A stretch of 64,000 bases of DNA from Moringa oleifera (taxonomy: Eukaryota; Streptophyta; Magnoliopsida; Brassicales; Moringaceae): positions 4,092,001 to 4,156,000 of the forward strand of contig JAJFZO010000344.1 in NCBI GenBank assembly GCA_021397835.1, given 5' to 3'. Within the stretch, counting starts at the first letter, position 1, and each line of letters opens with the position of its first letter. This document shows, in pieces, positions 30,951 through 49,560 of this stretch. A model generated the notes under the pieces. It saw nothing but the letters and a program-made list of their open reading frames with translations. It did no database searches and was not told where the DNA came from. Both the position numbers and the translations under genes were made by a program.

Positions 30951-32663
30951 GTAAATTATCAAACCTTGAAAATTGGTCAAACAGAATCTTACAAAATTAA
31001 ATTGAATGAATTTTTAAATTAATAGTTTAAAAAATTATAAACCACATCAATACACTTTGATTATTCTAAGAAAATAAATAATCGATTTAAAATAAAATCA
31101 TATAACATGATTTGAAAGCTTAAAAAGTTTTTTATTGTATAAAAGTTTTTATTCATCATTCTTTTTAAAAAATATTAAAATTCTTGTTCAAATTTAAAAG
31201 AAAATTAATAGCCAATTTGATTATATTATTATTTTATTTTAAATTAATTATATTTAATATCTAAAATTTTGTAATTAGTAATAGATTGATTTTCTTATAT
31301 TTATTGTGAGACCATATTGATAAATCAATCCGTATCATATTTCAAAAAAATGATTGATCGTCCATTTGACTTATATAAGCAATTTTCATAAACTTTCATA
31401 AGTTAATGTGGGGAGCAAAAGTTGATTGATCAAGCAATTTATTTTGAATTCAAATCACATAGTTTGTATTAAAATAATCAAGTTTTGTTTATTAATTAAA
31501 ATATCTTGATAAAAATAATTATAAATTTAATTGTTTATGTCATCTGTGATATAACAGTTGACTTGTGGAATCTTATGACATGTTTATTTATTAGTAATCA
31601 AAATAGTAGCAATCAAAATGGATAAGAATCGAATAGATAAAGATTGAAATGATGAATCAAATTTAAAATAAATTATTAATGTAACCTCTAAAATCAAAAT
31701 TAGAATACCATTCATATGATCACTTCGATTGAAAATCAAAATGAAATATTATAAATTTATTTGTATATTCTTAAGTAGATTTTTATGTTTTTAATTAAAA
31801 AATAAAATTATATTTTAATAATTATTATAATAAAAAATATAGCTAATTATTACTTAAATTATATTTTTTTTAAAAAAATATTTATTTATTTAAACATTAA
31901 ACATTATTTTTTTAACCAATAATTGATAACTTTGTTTGAAAAAATAAGTAATGACTTCTTTTATATTTTGCTCATATATTTAAAAAATAGAAAAAATAAT
32001 AATAATTTACCTTGGACTTTAAATATGAGAATGCAAATCCGATCAAGTAGTTGGAATTGCTCTTTCATTCTTTAATTCAAATTCACTTCAAGATTCAATA
32101 TTCTCATTTCCATTCTATAACGAAGATAATTAAAGAAACATGAGATTCATTCTCATTTCTCATTCCGATTTCTCATCCTAATCTAGACAATATAAAATTA
32201 AAGGATTTGTGAAATTTTTGCTATCATGAAAAATTTGAAAATTTTGAAAAAAAATTATATAATCAATATTACATCCTAATAAAAAACTAATGCTTGAATA
32301 TAATCTAATTAGGAGAAATTGAAAAATAAAAGTCCCATGCTATATTTATTTGATTAAAACTTCAAACTATTATATATTCATCTTATTGATTATCAATCTC
32401 AACCTAACATCATCATCATCATCATCATCATTATGTTTATTGTTGATCAATAAATAATTTAAAGTAAATTTTAATCTTTTTAATACATGAATTTAAATAA
32501 TAAATTCAAAAATTATTATTAGATATATTTTTATTAATATTTTATTAGTAAATGTATTTAAAATATTTAAAATTAATTGTAAATTATAACTAAATAAAAA
32601 TTAATTTAAAATAAATAATTAAACATAAAATTATATTCATTTTAAGATCCAAAATAAAAATTT
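30951..32663. other. AT-rich intergenic DNA
   Basis: No gene is seen. It contains long A/T stretches and a short ATC microsatellite near 32410-32433. A stretch around 31580-32200 begins and ends with weakly complementary sequence and could be an old inverted-repeat element, but I could not align its ends convincingly. Confidence 0.5.
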
Positions 32664-34490
32664 TGAAGATAAAATTTAGGGATTTGGTTAAAGTTTTGAT
32701 TATGTTTGAATAAGTCTTAAATAATCTTAGTCCTTAGGTTACATGTTTAATATTTCTTGATTTTCTTAGTTGGAGTTTTCACATTGAGCATTAGCTTCCT
32801 ATTAAAGTTTGTAGGAGGCTATTTATAAGCCTAAAATTGTTTGTTAAGATTATAAGTTATTCTTAAAATATATTTTCTGTGTTAATTCATAATAATTTTG
32901 GAATCAAAGATTGTATTATGTCTAATAAAATCAAAGCAACAATCTTTGAAGTTCTTGCAACAGTAAATAAGATGACTACTACTAAAGAAAAGTTTATGTA
33001 GCCAATCATTCCTCACTTTAATGTCACTATATATGACTATTGAAGCATGTTGATGGAGAACTTCTTGAAATAAAAGGATATTGGAGGTTAGTGAAGATTG
33101 GCTATATTAAGCCAACAAGTGAATCGATGCAGAAAAAAGCACAACAAAAGAAGTTAGATGAATTGTTCATTAAAATAAATAAGTTATATTTTCTAGGTGA
33201 AGGGTTGGAGAACAATTATAGTGAGTATATTTTGTTCATTAAAATAAATAAGAGAAATAACCTTCTCATTGTCAATTTATATGTTGATGATTTAATAGTT
33301 ATTGCCAATGATGACTTGATGTTTGCCAAGTTTAAAAATTCCATGTTCAGAGAGTTTGATATGACTGATTTAGGGATAATGAGGTTTTTTCTTAGTACAA
33401 AAATTTTACAAAGGTCAGATATAATTCATATTTATCAAAAGAAGTATGCTTTTAGAGGTGTTGAAGGAATATAGGATGGAGAACAATAACTTGGTTTATA
33501 ATCCCATTTTTCTGGGTTGTAAACTTTTTAAAGGTGAGAATGAGATTCAGGTTGATGAGACTTTATTTAAACAGATAGCTGGATGTTGTATGTACTTAAT
33601 TGTTGCAAGATCAAATTTGATGTTTGTAGTAAGTTTGATTAGTAGGTATATGGTCAAACTAATTAAGTTGCATTTGATGGCAACTAAGAGAATACTAAGG
33701 TACTTGAAAGGAACTATCGGACTTGAAGTTTTCTACAATAGGGTGTAAAAGGTCTAGTTGGCTATGAAAACAATAACTATACAGGAGATATAGAAGATAC
33801 AAAAAGCACATCAAGTTATGTCTTCATGTTGGGATTTGAAGTTGTTGCCTAATCTTTAAGAAAGCAATTCCTATAGTCACACTTTCAACCATTGAAGTAG
33901 AGTTCATAGTTACAGTTGCTTGTTAGTCAAGCTGTTTAGATGAAGAGAATAATTGAAAAGCTGAGTTTGGAAGAAAATAAGTGTACTACAACTTTTTGCA
34001 ATAATAGTTTCATAATTAAGTTATCAAAAATCCTATACTATATGGTCGAAGTAAGCACATTGAAGTGTGCTTCCATTTTATTCATGATCTCACATGAAAA
34101 GGAAGAGTTTGAATTGGTTTATTATGGAATACAAGATTAGTTGACAGATGTGATGACAAAGCTTTTTATACTAGATGCATTTGAGAGGTTTTAAAGTCAA
34201 TTGGGAGTTTAAGCTCATGAATTAAACTAGTTGGTAACTAGTTTAAGGGTGGGAATGAAGAGAAAATTTAGAGATTTAATTGAAAATTGATTCTATTTGA
34301 ATAAGTCTTAAATAAGTCCTAATCTGTTACAATGTTTCTTGATTTCTTTAATTAAAGTCCAAACTATAAGCACGACGAGTTTTTTTTTTTTCTCTTTTTT
34401 TTGAACTTTGTAAGAGACTATTTATAAGCCTAAGATTGTTTAATAATACTTCAAGTTATTCTCATAATATATTTTGTGTTTTTTTAAAAA
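32664..34490 (+). mobile_element. internally deleted Copia element
   Basis: Two diverged LTRs, about 230 bp each, start TGAAGATAAAATTTAG at 32664 and TGAAGAGAAAATTTAG at 34256. Both contain ATTTATAAGCCTAA and end near 32895 and 34490. A purine tract, AAGGGTGGGAA, precedes the second. The interior joins the start of gag (MENFL-like, then GYWRLVKIGYIKP) directly to RT (NLYVDDLIVIANDD, DMTDLGIMRFFL) and to YLKGTIGLE near 33712; protease and integrase are gone. Stops and frameshifts are frequent. Right ends and target duplication are uncertain; AATTT on both sides is a weak candidate in low-complexity sequence. Confidence 0.75.
33040..34140 (+). pseudogene. Copia gag-RT-RNase H remnant
   Basis: Open pieces lie at 33040-33474, 33446-33748 and 33940-34140 in different frames. 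The RT catalytic box YVDDL is intact (about 33280-33295). In the second piece LMFVVSLISRYM and ATKRILRYLKGTIG are the classic Copia region between RT and RNase H. The gag N-terminal part is fused to RT by deletion of everything between. Not functional. Confidence 0.8.
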
Positions 34491-35435
34491 AATTTATATT
34501 CAATTAGGACTAATTCTATCAAAAGTATTATTTTTTTTACAAATTCTCAAATTAAGATATAAAAAATTAATTTAAGATATATATTTTTCATTTTTTAATA
34601 TAAAACTTTCATCCAAAAGATTTTTAAACACATGAAATGACAACTATACTCTTTGTGACATTGTACATATGCTTAAAAGTAATAAGAAATTTTATTGTTA
34701 TTATTAGCTGAATAAAAAATTAGATTACTAACTTTTTTATAATTTATAATTATTATATTTTATAAATTAAATTAAAAAATAAAAAATATTATTATTAAAT
34801 ATTACAAAAGTAATATTATTTTTTATGTGTTAGACCACGAATATCAAAATTGATGAAATTTATTAAATGAATATTTCATATTGAAAAATTTTTAAATTGT
34901 TGTTTTTGATTGATGCAATTTTTTTAAAATTTTGATTAAAAGATTTATAAAAAATAAAGTCCTCTGAGCATAATTTACTCATTTGATTGAATATAATTAA
35001 AAATAAATATTATTTTAAATTTTATAATTTTAGCAATTTTTAAGTCTAAGCACTATATTTTTAAATAGACTAAATTTAAATTTAAAATAATAATTTAATT
35101 TAAATTGATCTCATCAAAAATAGTAAATTAACTTGAAGAGATTTCACAAGGACGTCAATGTCCAGTTTAGGTTATTTGACTTAAAAGATCATTAATCCTT
35201 AAGTCAAATTATAACAATAAGTTAGAATTCACTGTGAGGGCCGGCTCCAAAGTTTCACTGTCATGCTGCAGTCATCAACAGCCATGGCTACCCTAGAGAA
35301 GCAGCCCGTGACTTTATGTCATTTTCTGGTCCATTCAACTGATGGGATCACATTGCTTCTATTTGGATTTTTTGATTAATTTAAATTATATTTTATAAAA
35401 AATTATAATATATAATAATTTAATAATTTAATTTT
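34491..35435. other. AT-rich intergenic DNA
   Basis: No coding or RNA feature is recognised. A somewhat less AT-rich patch near 35230-35340 shows no open frame of note. Confidence 0.5.
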
Positions 35436-35812
35436 GGATAAATGTCATTTAAAACTTTAAATTTTATCCCCTCTCTCCAATCAAACCTTTACTTTTAAAA
35501 AGTATCCAAACAAGCCTTAATTTTATTTTGTTAAAATAATCTCGTTATTTAAATATAAAATATTCATTAGAGAGATTTCATTTTGAATAATTTTTTACTT
35601 CATTATAAAAAAATTCAAAAATTTTTAAGGTCAAATTTGAGGAATAATATTAAAATAAAATGTCAAATCTATTTGATAAGTTTTTAGTCATTTTTGACCA
35701 GGTTTAATTCGGACAAAATCAATAAATTAGGGTCTGTTTGGATACATTTTGAAAGTCAATGTTTGATTGGAGAGAGAGCGTTAAACTCAAGGTTTTAAAT
35801 GATATTTACCTT
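35436..35812. mobile_element. short non-autonomous element with MULE-type ends
   Basis: A 377-bp element. The left end reads GGATAAATGTCATTTAAAAC and the right end, on the minus strand, AGGTAAATATCATTTAAAAC. Both continue with CTCTCTCCAATCAAAC and then a GTATCCAAACA stretch. These are the same terminal sequences as the 3.2-kb MULE at 774-3973. The 9 bases TTTAATTTT flank both sides (35427-35435 and 35813-35821), consistent with a 9-bp duplication, though the context is low-complexity. There is no coding capacity. Confidence 0.75.
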
Positions 35813-36726
35813 TTAATTTTTTATTACTATATTTTTTTTAAAAAATTATTAATATTATAAATTATTAAAATAATTTTTATTAATTGCTTCTGGTCGCCAC
35901 CCAAATTCAAAGAGCAATTTTCATTGCATGCAGAAAAGCCACAATCCATTTAAATGAATTTTTTTCATTTTAAAATTAATTTATTTTTCTTTTTAAATTA
36001 TAACCAATTTAAAATTAAAAAGGAAGACAATATCACTTTTTAACGGAAAAAACTGTGCTAATTGTTTTATTTGACTTAAAGTGAGTTTTTCATCATCCCA
36101 TAAAAGTTAATTTAGATCAGACCATCATTTTGAATGGATAATTATTATGTTAAAAAATATAAGATCTTGATTTAAGAATGTGAAAGCTAAATTTAAAATG
36201 ATAATTATTTTATAATTTTTAATTTAAATTTTATTTTATTAATTAAATTAATTATATATTTAAAATTTTAATTTAAATTAAATTGATTTCTAACCCAACC
36301 ATTTGAAAAATGATATTCAGTTTGAGAGGCAATTTTTTTTTTTTTTAAAAAGACAAAACAATTCATCTCTTACTTTTTGCAGCTGCAGCTTACGTTGAGA
36401 AAGAGATAAATGACTGATGAGAGAGAAAACAAGAAATCATTAGAAAAAAAGCAAAAAAAAAAAAGTAATAGAAAACATTAAATAATATTTTTTTCTTTTA
36501 ATTTTTATTAAAAATTTTATAATACGTTTAAATAAATTTCAAATTAATACAAAATAATCAAATTAAATTTTAGTTTAAATTAATATAGACAAAATTAAAT
36601 ATACTTTATTATTAAAATATCTAAAAAATTATATATGAGTTAATTTTAAATAATTATTTATTTATTAATTATTTGTTATAAAATTTTTAAATATAAAATT
36701 ATAATGTATTAAAAAATATTTTTACA
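35813..36726. other. AT-rich intergenic DNA
   Basis: No gene is seen. Poly-T and poly-A runs and short GA-rich patches only. Confidence 0.5.
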
Positions 36727-36854
36727 GCATGTTTGGTTCGTAGGAATATCAATTCTTTTTCTATTTTATTTCATATGGAATTACTTTTCCAATATTTGAT
36801 TTATTTTTATCACAAAATTAAAATTCTTTAAGGAATTTCTATTCCTTGAAAACC

Positions 36855-36896
36855 CGGAATAGCTATTCCGAAGTGAACCTTCGGAATAGCTATTCC
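36855..36896. repeat. perfect 18-bp-arm hairpin with palindromic arms
   Basis: The palindrome GGAATAGCTATTCC occurs at 36856-36869 and again at 36883-36896. The surrounding bases extend pairing, so CGGAATAGCTATTCCGAAG and its reverse complement face each other across a few bases. It is a GC-richer island inside an AT-rich element. Confidence 0.85.
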
Positions 36897-36990
36897 ATAA
36901 AAGTAAGGAATTGCTATATTTTTCTATTCCTAACATACTCTTGATAAATTTTTTAAATTACTATCATATATATATAATAACTTCATTTTT

Positions 36991-37281
36991 TATTTTTAAA
37001 TAATTTATCAAAAAATAAAAATAATAATATTATTAAAATATTAATATTAAATTTAATTTTATAATATTAATATTTAAAAATAAAATATAATTATTAACAT
37101 ATTATTTAGTTAATATTATTTTTATAATAATAACATTTTTTTAAATAATTTATCAAAAAAATAAAAAATATTACTTTTATTAAAATATTAATTAATTTTA
37201 ATTTTAATTTTATAATATTAATATTTAAAAATAAAAATAATTATTAATATATTATTTAGTTAATATTATTTTTATAATAAT
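36991..37281. repeat. tandem duplication of about 145 bp
   Basis: TAATTTATCA followed by A/T-rich sequence recurs with a spacing of 145 bases (37001 and 37146), and both copies end with ATTATTTAGTTAATATTATT. The two units are similar but not identical. Confidence 0.6.
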
Positions 37282-37563
37282 TTATTATTATAAAATATTT
37301 ATTAATAAATATTATTTTAATAAAAATTAATTGAATTATAATTAATTTAGTTAAAAGATATACTAGTCTTTTAAACTTGCTTCAATTACTTTTCTACTTT
37401 ATTATTTGATAAACCAAACACATGAAAATGAATTCATATTTTATTTAATTCCAATAAATTAAACATAATAATAATTATTATTTTTTATTTCTTCTCTTTT
37501 TTATTCTCAAAAGAATATATTTTCTATTCTTTTTTTATTCTATTCCTCAAACTAAACATGTTA

Positions 37564-44164
<6,601 letters not shown>

Positions 44165-45227
44165 TTACCTTGCAACTCTTCTACTCCTCCTGAGATATTA
44201 ATTAACCAGGCCAGATTTTGTGGTGTTGGACTCTCACAGGCAGGGATAATTGATCTGGCGCGGTCATTCTGCTTCTACTGGGAAGCACAAGTGCAAGTTG
44301 GGTTTGCATTTGTACCTTTGAACTTGCTATACAAACTTTAAAATAAATAGTGTTATAAGAACTAAATTATTGTAATGTTTTTTATGATGTAATTGATAAA
44401 AAATAAAAAGGAGTACAACGGGAAAAAGAACAAAAAAGTTTATTTCAATTTTTTCTACTTTCTAAAATTCTCAGTTTAAAACTATCGCGATTTATAAGTA
44501 CGAAAGATTCTTGGGACTTCTCCCATTTTTTCTTACATTTTCATGCCAATCACAAGTCAAAATGAAAGAAATGCTTTTCATTTTCTCTTACGTTTTCTTG
44601 CTAATTAAAAAAAAATGTTTCTCTTATTTTTAATTTTCTTACTTACCAATCATAATCCTATTTTGACACAAAAAGAATCTTCCATCTTCCTATTAAATAA
44701 TACATAAGTTGGTGTTTTCATGACCACAATGATTAGTTTTTCTCTGATCGGTTGAAGATCTTACTTGTCCTTGAAAAATAATAAATAAAGAAAAAAAAAT
44801 TAAAACAGGTGATAATAAGTAGTTTTCATCTATGGCCACTCCATGTTTTAATGCTTGCAATCCACTTAGTCGTGGTTGCGTGCTTGTTAGAATTGTATCC
44901 ATGCATGGAAAAAGAAAAGGACGGAGTGCATCAAGCAAGAACCTCCGTTGCGTTTTGAGAGATCCGAGAAGGAAAATTGACTTGCAAACTTATAGAAACC
45001 GGAAGCGAAAATGAAATAAAAAATAAAATAAATAAATCTACCAATTAAATGTTCCTATTTAACACTGACTGGAACGTCGCAATTCCTTATTTTTCAATTC
45101 AAGATCTATTATTTGGAGCTCAAGAGGGAGAAATGGCAATGTGAAGATCTATTTACAGAGAGAGAGAGAGAGAGAGAGAGAGGGGAAAAGAGAGGTTCCT
45201 GGGGAGAAAGGGAGGAGGTAGACAGAG
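44165..45227. other. intergenic region between agmatine deiminase and kinase
   Basis: Holds the agmatine deiminase 3' flank and the kinase promoter and 5' UTR. An (AG)13 run at 45157-45182 lies about 45 bp before the kinase start codon. No other gene is recognised. Confidence 0.5.
45157..45182 (+). repeat. (AG)13 microsatellite in kinase 5' UTR
   Basis: Pure AG run just upstream of the kinase start, resembling the GA run in the 5' UTR of the neighbouring agmatine deiminase gene. GA-rich 5' UTRs are common in plants. Confidence 0.9.
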
Positions 45228-48200
45228 ATGGGTTGTACATTTTCAGGGTTGAATGCCTTATACGACGCAGTAAATGGTGGAGGGGATGTGTGGATCAACG
45301 AGAACAGGTTCAGGATCGTGAGGCAGCTTGGTGAAGGTGGGTTCGCTTACGTTTACCTGGTCAAGGAGGTCATAACCGATACCTCTTCGGGTTCTGGTGG
45401 TGGTCTTGCCAAGAAAGTGAAGGACACCACTCATCTCTCTGGTTAGATTGCATCTTGCAAATTCTGGTCGTCTTTTCGTGTTCACTTTTGATTTTTCTGT
45501 TTGTGGTTTGGTTGCTTTCTGAAATTCTGTGATCTGGTTATTTTGTCGTGAATCTGAATTGGTGGGTTCTGGTTTTTGTGAGCTTGCGAGTGACTTTCTT
45601 TTGCCATTGAGGTCAGTAATTTGATGTAAAAATGGATTTTTTATAGGTTTTGATTGGAAATCTGGTTCTCCCAATGTTGGTTCTGGCACAAAGAGAGTGA
45701 TAAAACACTGGTGGTTCTGTCTTGCTAGGAATTTCCATTATCAAAGGTCTTTCTTTTGTTAAGTGCTTGTTTGGTTTGGGGAATTTGTGATCAACATAGT
45801 TTGGTTGATAGTTTATGGCGGTTGGTCTTGGTTTATACGAGCTTATCAATGGTTTTGCTGGAATAGAATCTGTTTAATGTATGGCATTAATGTGAAATTG
45901 TGTTGGAGAGGGTGGGATCATATGGTTAATTTTGGTATTAGATTCGGCACAGTTTGCATTTTTCTTATTCCTTCCATTGTTTGTTCTCTATGTTCATATG
46001 AATTTATGATCTGGGTCTCTAGCTGTGAACCTGAGACAATGTGGTCTTTAATAGTCTTATTTGCATTTCTAGTTCATAGTTCACTGAAGCTTAGCGTTTT
46101 TGCTCTTGGTTTTTTTTTTTTTTTAATATTTGATTTGCGTGATTATATTGTTTAACTTTGTTGTATATTCAACTTCATTCGAAAACTGAGATGATTGTTT
46201 GTGATTTTCTGTTGTTAGAAATAAACTGATGTCAGCATGAAAAATATTTACCTGTAATGCAGCTTATATAATTATACTACTTTAATTATGTGGTCGATCA
46301 AACTTTTAGGAGTACTTTGTTCTTCTGATTACACTTGCCTTTTACCACCAAAAGTTGTCCATTTCATGTCTGTAGATCGAAGATGTAAGTGGGGAGCTAA
46401 ACAGTACCTTATTTAGCATTTGAAACATAGTTCTGCTATATCTACTTGTTTGATCAGCAGAAGAGGTAAATTTAGAATTCATATTAATTTAAGTTTAATT
46501 ACAATGTAGAGGATGGGACTTATGCTATGAAGAAAGTGCTCATTCAGAATAATGAGCAGTTGGAACTGGTGCGTGAAGAGATCCGTGTTTCATCATTGTT
46601 TAGTCACCCCAATCTGCTGCCACTTCTTGATCATGCCATTATTGCAGTTAAGGTAGTCATATTGGAATACTTTCATGTCAAAAGTGAATGTTTATTTGTG
46701 GCTGTCTTTATAAACTAAATGCAATCACTTATTTTGTAGAAACATGAGCCTTCCTGGCAAAATTGTTTTATTTAATCTCATTATTTGAAATATATAATGG
46801 CTTTTTGTGAGACTAGGATGTAGCAGAACATATTACTTTTAAGATCAAGTGAAAGTTTCGCAATGTGCAGCATCAATTTGACTCTGCTGCCGGTTCTAAA
46901 TTCTAAAATCACTAGAATTTGTGTAGTTTTCTTGAACTTGATCATGAAATTCAATGTACGGAACTCTTTGAAATCTTCTCAAGGAAATTGTGAACATTTT
47001 GGCAGCAAGCAAGTGAATGCTAGATCTACTAGATCCTGTGTAATTTGCTTGAACTTGATCGTGAAATTCACTGTATGAAACTCTTTGAAATCATCCAAGG
47101 AAATTATGAACTTCTTGGCAGCAAGCAAGAGTCATGAAGAACACTCAAAAGCTTGAAATGCATACAAAAGATACTTCTTGCTTTAAGTCACTGAAGATTT
47201 TGTTCATTGGCCAGGCCACACAAGAAGGAGCTTGGAAACATGAAGCATATTTGTTATTCCCTGTTCATTTGGATGGAACATTGTTGGACAATTCCAAAGC
47301 TATGAAAGTTAAAAAGGAATCCTTTTCTACCTCAGATGTTCTTCATATATTTCGACAGGTGAATGCCAATGTCATCTATTTTTTATTTTTAATATTTGAT
47401 TCTTTGTACAGGATCATGTATCTTAACTAGCTTTCTTATTGGAAATGTACTTCTTAGCTGAAGAAATATAGGAAAATGTTGGAATTTACATGTTGCTTAC
47501 CGTTTTGAGAGTCCCTTCTAGTATTTTTCTGCTTCAATTGGATGGGTTGCTTGAGATATGGTAATTTAGAATTTACTTCTCTTGATTTAGAGTTAATCAG
47601 TGGAGCATTTAAGAATTTTCTGGGTGTCTATTATCTTTGTAATGAAATCTTTTGGCTATGTAAGTGTCATTTGTTGAGTAGCATTTGCTACAATATGATG
47701 CAGTATTTGGACTAAAAAGGATATGGCACAGCTTTGCGCAGGACTCAAACATATGCACTCTCTTGATCCGCCATATGCCCATAATGATGTCAAACCTGGT
47801 AATGTTCTTATAACACATAGGAAGGGGCAACCACCTCTTGCAATATTGATGGATTTTGGGAGTGCTCGACCTGCAAGGAAGCAAATTCGTTCTCGTCAGG
47901 AGGCATTGCAGTTGCAGGTTCTCTTTATTTCTCCTTTACTATCCACCCTCCCTATTCTTTTTTATACTTTACCAATTTCTGTCTCGTCTTCTTGGAAAAT
48001 GGTTTAACTTTGGTATATCTTGTACATGTGGGCTTTGTTGATCTCGTTGCCCGTGATATCATCATTTATACAAAACAGACAGATCTGCATACATAATGAG
48101 TTTGTCTATCTGCACAGGCATGTGTGCATGTACATGCATAGAGAGATACATTTTTACATGCCCGAACCAATGCACACATGTGAATGTATTTTCTATTTCA

Positions 48201-49560
48201 TATTATGTCTTCATGTTTTATTATTGTGAAAATCAGTCAATTTCATTATCTGTTTCTTCCATTGCCTTCGAAATTTATTTTGTACTTTAAACCCTTGTTA
48301 TCCTATCCTGTGTTCATTAAGATTGAGCTATACAGTGGGTGCATTTTTCTGGCTTTCATCTGTTAACTGCATCCTCTTCTATGGTTATGGTTGAAATTGG
48401 CTGGTACTTATGTAGGAATGGGCATCTGAGCATTGTTCAGCACCATTCCGAGCTCCTGAGCTGTGGGATTGCCCAAGTCATTCAGATATTGATGAGAGAA
48501 CTGATATTTGGTCCCTGGGATGCACTTTATATGCAATAATGTGAGAATGCTTCTGCTCTTTTGCATTTTCTGATTTTATTTTGACATATTGAAACTGCTT
48601 GATTGTACCTCCTGCTATATCAGTAGCTGGTTTATTTGCTAAAGGAAATGCTATTTTTTGAAGCACAGCATTTTCTCATTTTTTAAAAAATTTTTCTAAA
48701 TGAGGAGCACTCTCTCATTTTATTTTACTATAAAATAGAAATTGGAAACCTGGATATTTGTCTACATGTTTGCCGTCATGCACATTCAAACAACTTTCTT
48801 AGCAATGTTATGTTTGTTACTTCTTGTTTCTCTCTATGGTTGTGACACTTGTGGGTGTTCAGAGGAGCTCTATCATGGCATTCACACAGCACAAGTGTAA
48901 AATCATAAAAGATGTGCCTCTGTTTGTAGGTCCTGTAGGAATTTTTTGCCGACTTCAGCACATACTAAATTCTGATAGTGGTGACACTTGGTGCCAAGTC
49001 CATCGGGCCTTTTTTCTTACTCTGAGCAAGCATGAGGGAATTTATGAGAACCTCTAGGTGGAACTGAAGTGAACCTATAATTTAGATTAATGTTTTAATG
49101 TGCTAATATTTCTCTTTGAAGTCCTGAGTCAAGTTTATTTGTAGTATCTGCATTATCATCTTAAGGCTTTCCAGTTATGTATCATTTCAATGTTTATCTC
49201 CATGGAATGGTTTTATTGTCAGGTGGTGCCCTCGCTCTGCATCAGTATCATTAGTAATATTAGCTGTAAACTGATACAGTTGAACCTTGAGTTGTATTTC
49301 CATTTCCCCTGATACTTATGGTGGATCTTTGCAGGTATGGGGTGTCTCCATTTGAGTATGCACTTGGAGAATCTGGGGGAAGCCTACAATTGGCGATTGT
49401 AAATGCACAGATAAAGTGGCCTGGTGGACCTAAGCCTGCCTACCCGGAAGCTCTCCACCAGTTTGTGACATGGATGCTTCAGCCACAGGCTGCTGTTCGC
49501 CCTCGCATCGATGATATCATAATTCATGTTGACAAATTGATCTCAAAGTTTTCTAAGTGA
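45228..49560 (+). CDS. STK16/NAK-family serine/threonine kinase (Arabidopsis PK3-like)
   Basis: Six exons: 45228-45441, 46510-46652, 47215-47358, 47732-47917, 48416-48540, 49335-49560. They splice to an intact 345-aa frame, nearly the whole of which is one kinase domain. The G-loop GEGGFAYVY starts at residue 35, the ATP lysine is K79 (YAMKK), the catalytic loop is HNDVKPGN (D186; HRD reads HND), the magnesium loop is MDFGSA (D208) and the APE is RAPELWDC (242-244). The N-terminus MGCTF has G2 and C3, a pattern that would allow myristoylation and palmitoylation, as in animal STK16, which sits on Golgi membranes. The Arabidopsis counterpart as I recall it is At5g08160 (PK3). Substrates are unknown. 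It lies downstream of agmatine deiminase on the same strand. Confidence 0.93.
46895..47128 (+). repeat. tandem duplication, 2 x 117 bp, in kinase intron 2
   Basis: CTTGAACTTGATC followed by GTGAAATTCA-like sequence recurs at 46931 and 47048, and both units end with TTGGCAGCAAGCAAG. The copies are diverged. It lies within the intron between exons 2 and 3. Confidence 0.75.

Larger units (their letters stand above)
36727..37563. mobile_element. candidate inverted-repeat (MITE-like) element
   Basis: Left end GCATGTTTGGTTCGTAGGAAT; right end on the minus strand AACATGTTTAGTTTGAGGAAT. Starts of the CATGTTTGGTT...GGAATAG type are common in plant DNA elements. The roughly 840-bp interior is extremely AT-rich and contains a strong hairpin at 36855-36896 and a tandem duplication of about 145 bp. 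I could not identify the target duplication, so exact ends and superfamily are open. Confidence 0.55.

Noticed and set aside
31580..32200. Possible inverted-repeat element
   Set aside because: The ends looked complementary only in short A/T-rich words, and no target duplication could be found.
32410..32433. Short ATC repeat array, considered as a CRISPR-like array
   Set aside because: A plain trinucleotide microsatellite without spacers.
45258..45849. Minus-strand frames opposite kinase exon 1 and intron 1
   Set aside because: Shadows of exon 1 and intron sequence; no domain and no splice context.
48824..49057. Open frame in kinase intron 5
   Set aside because: Not needed for the kinase domain and without resemblance; the kinase frame is complete by joining 48540 to 49335.
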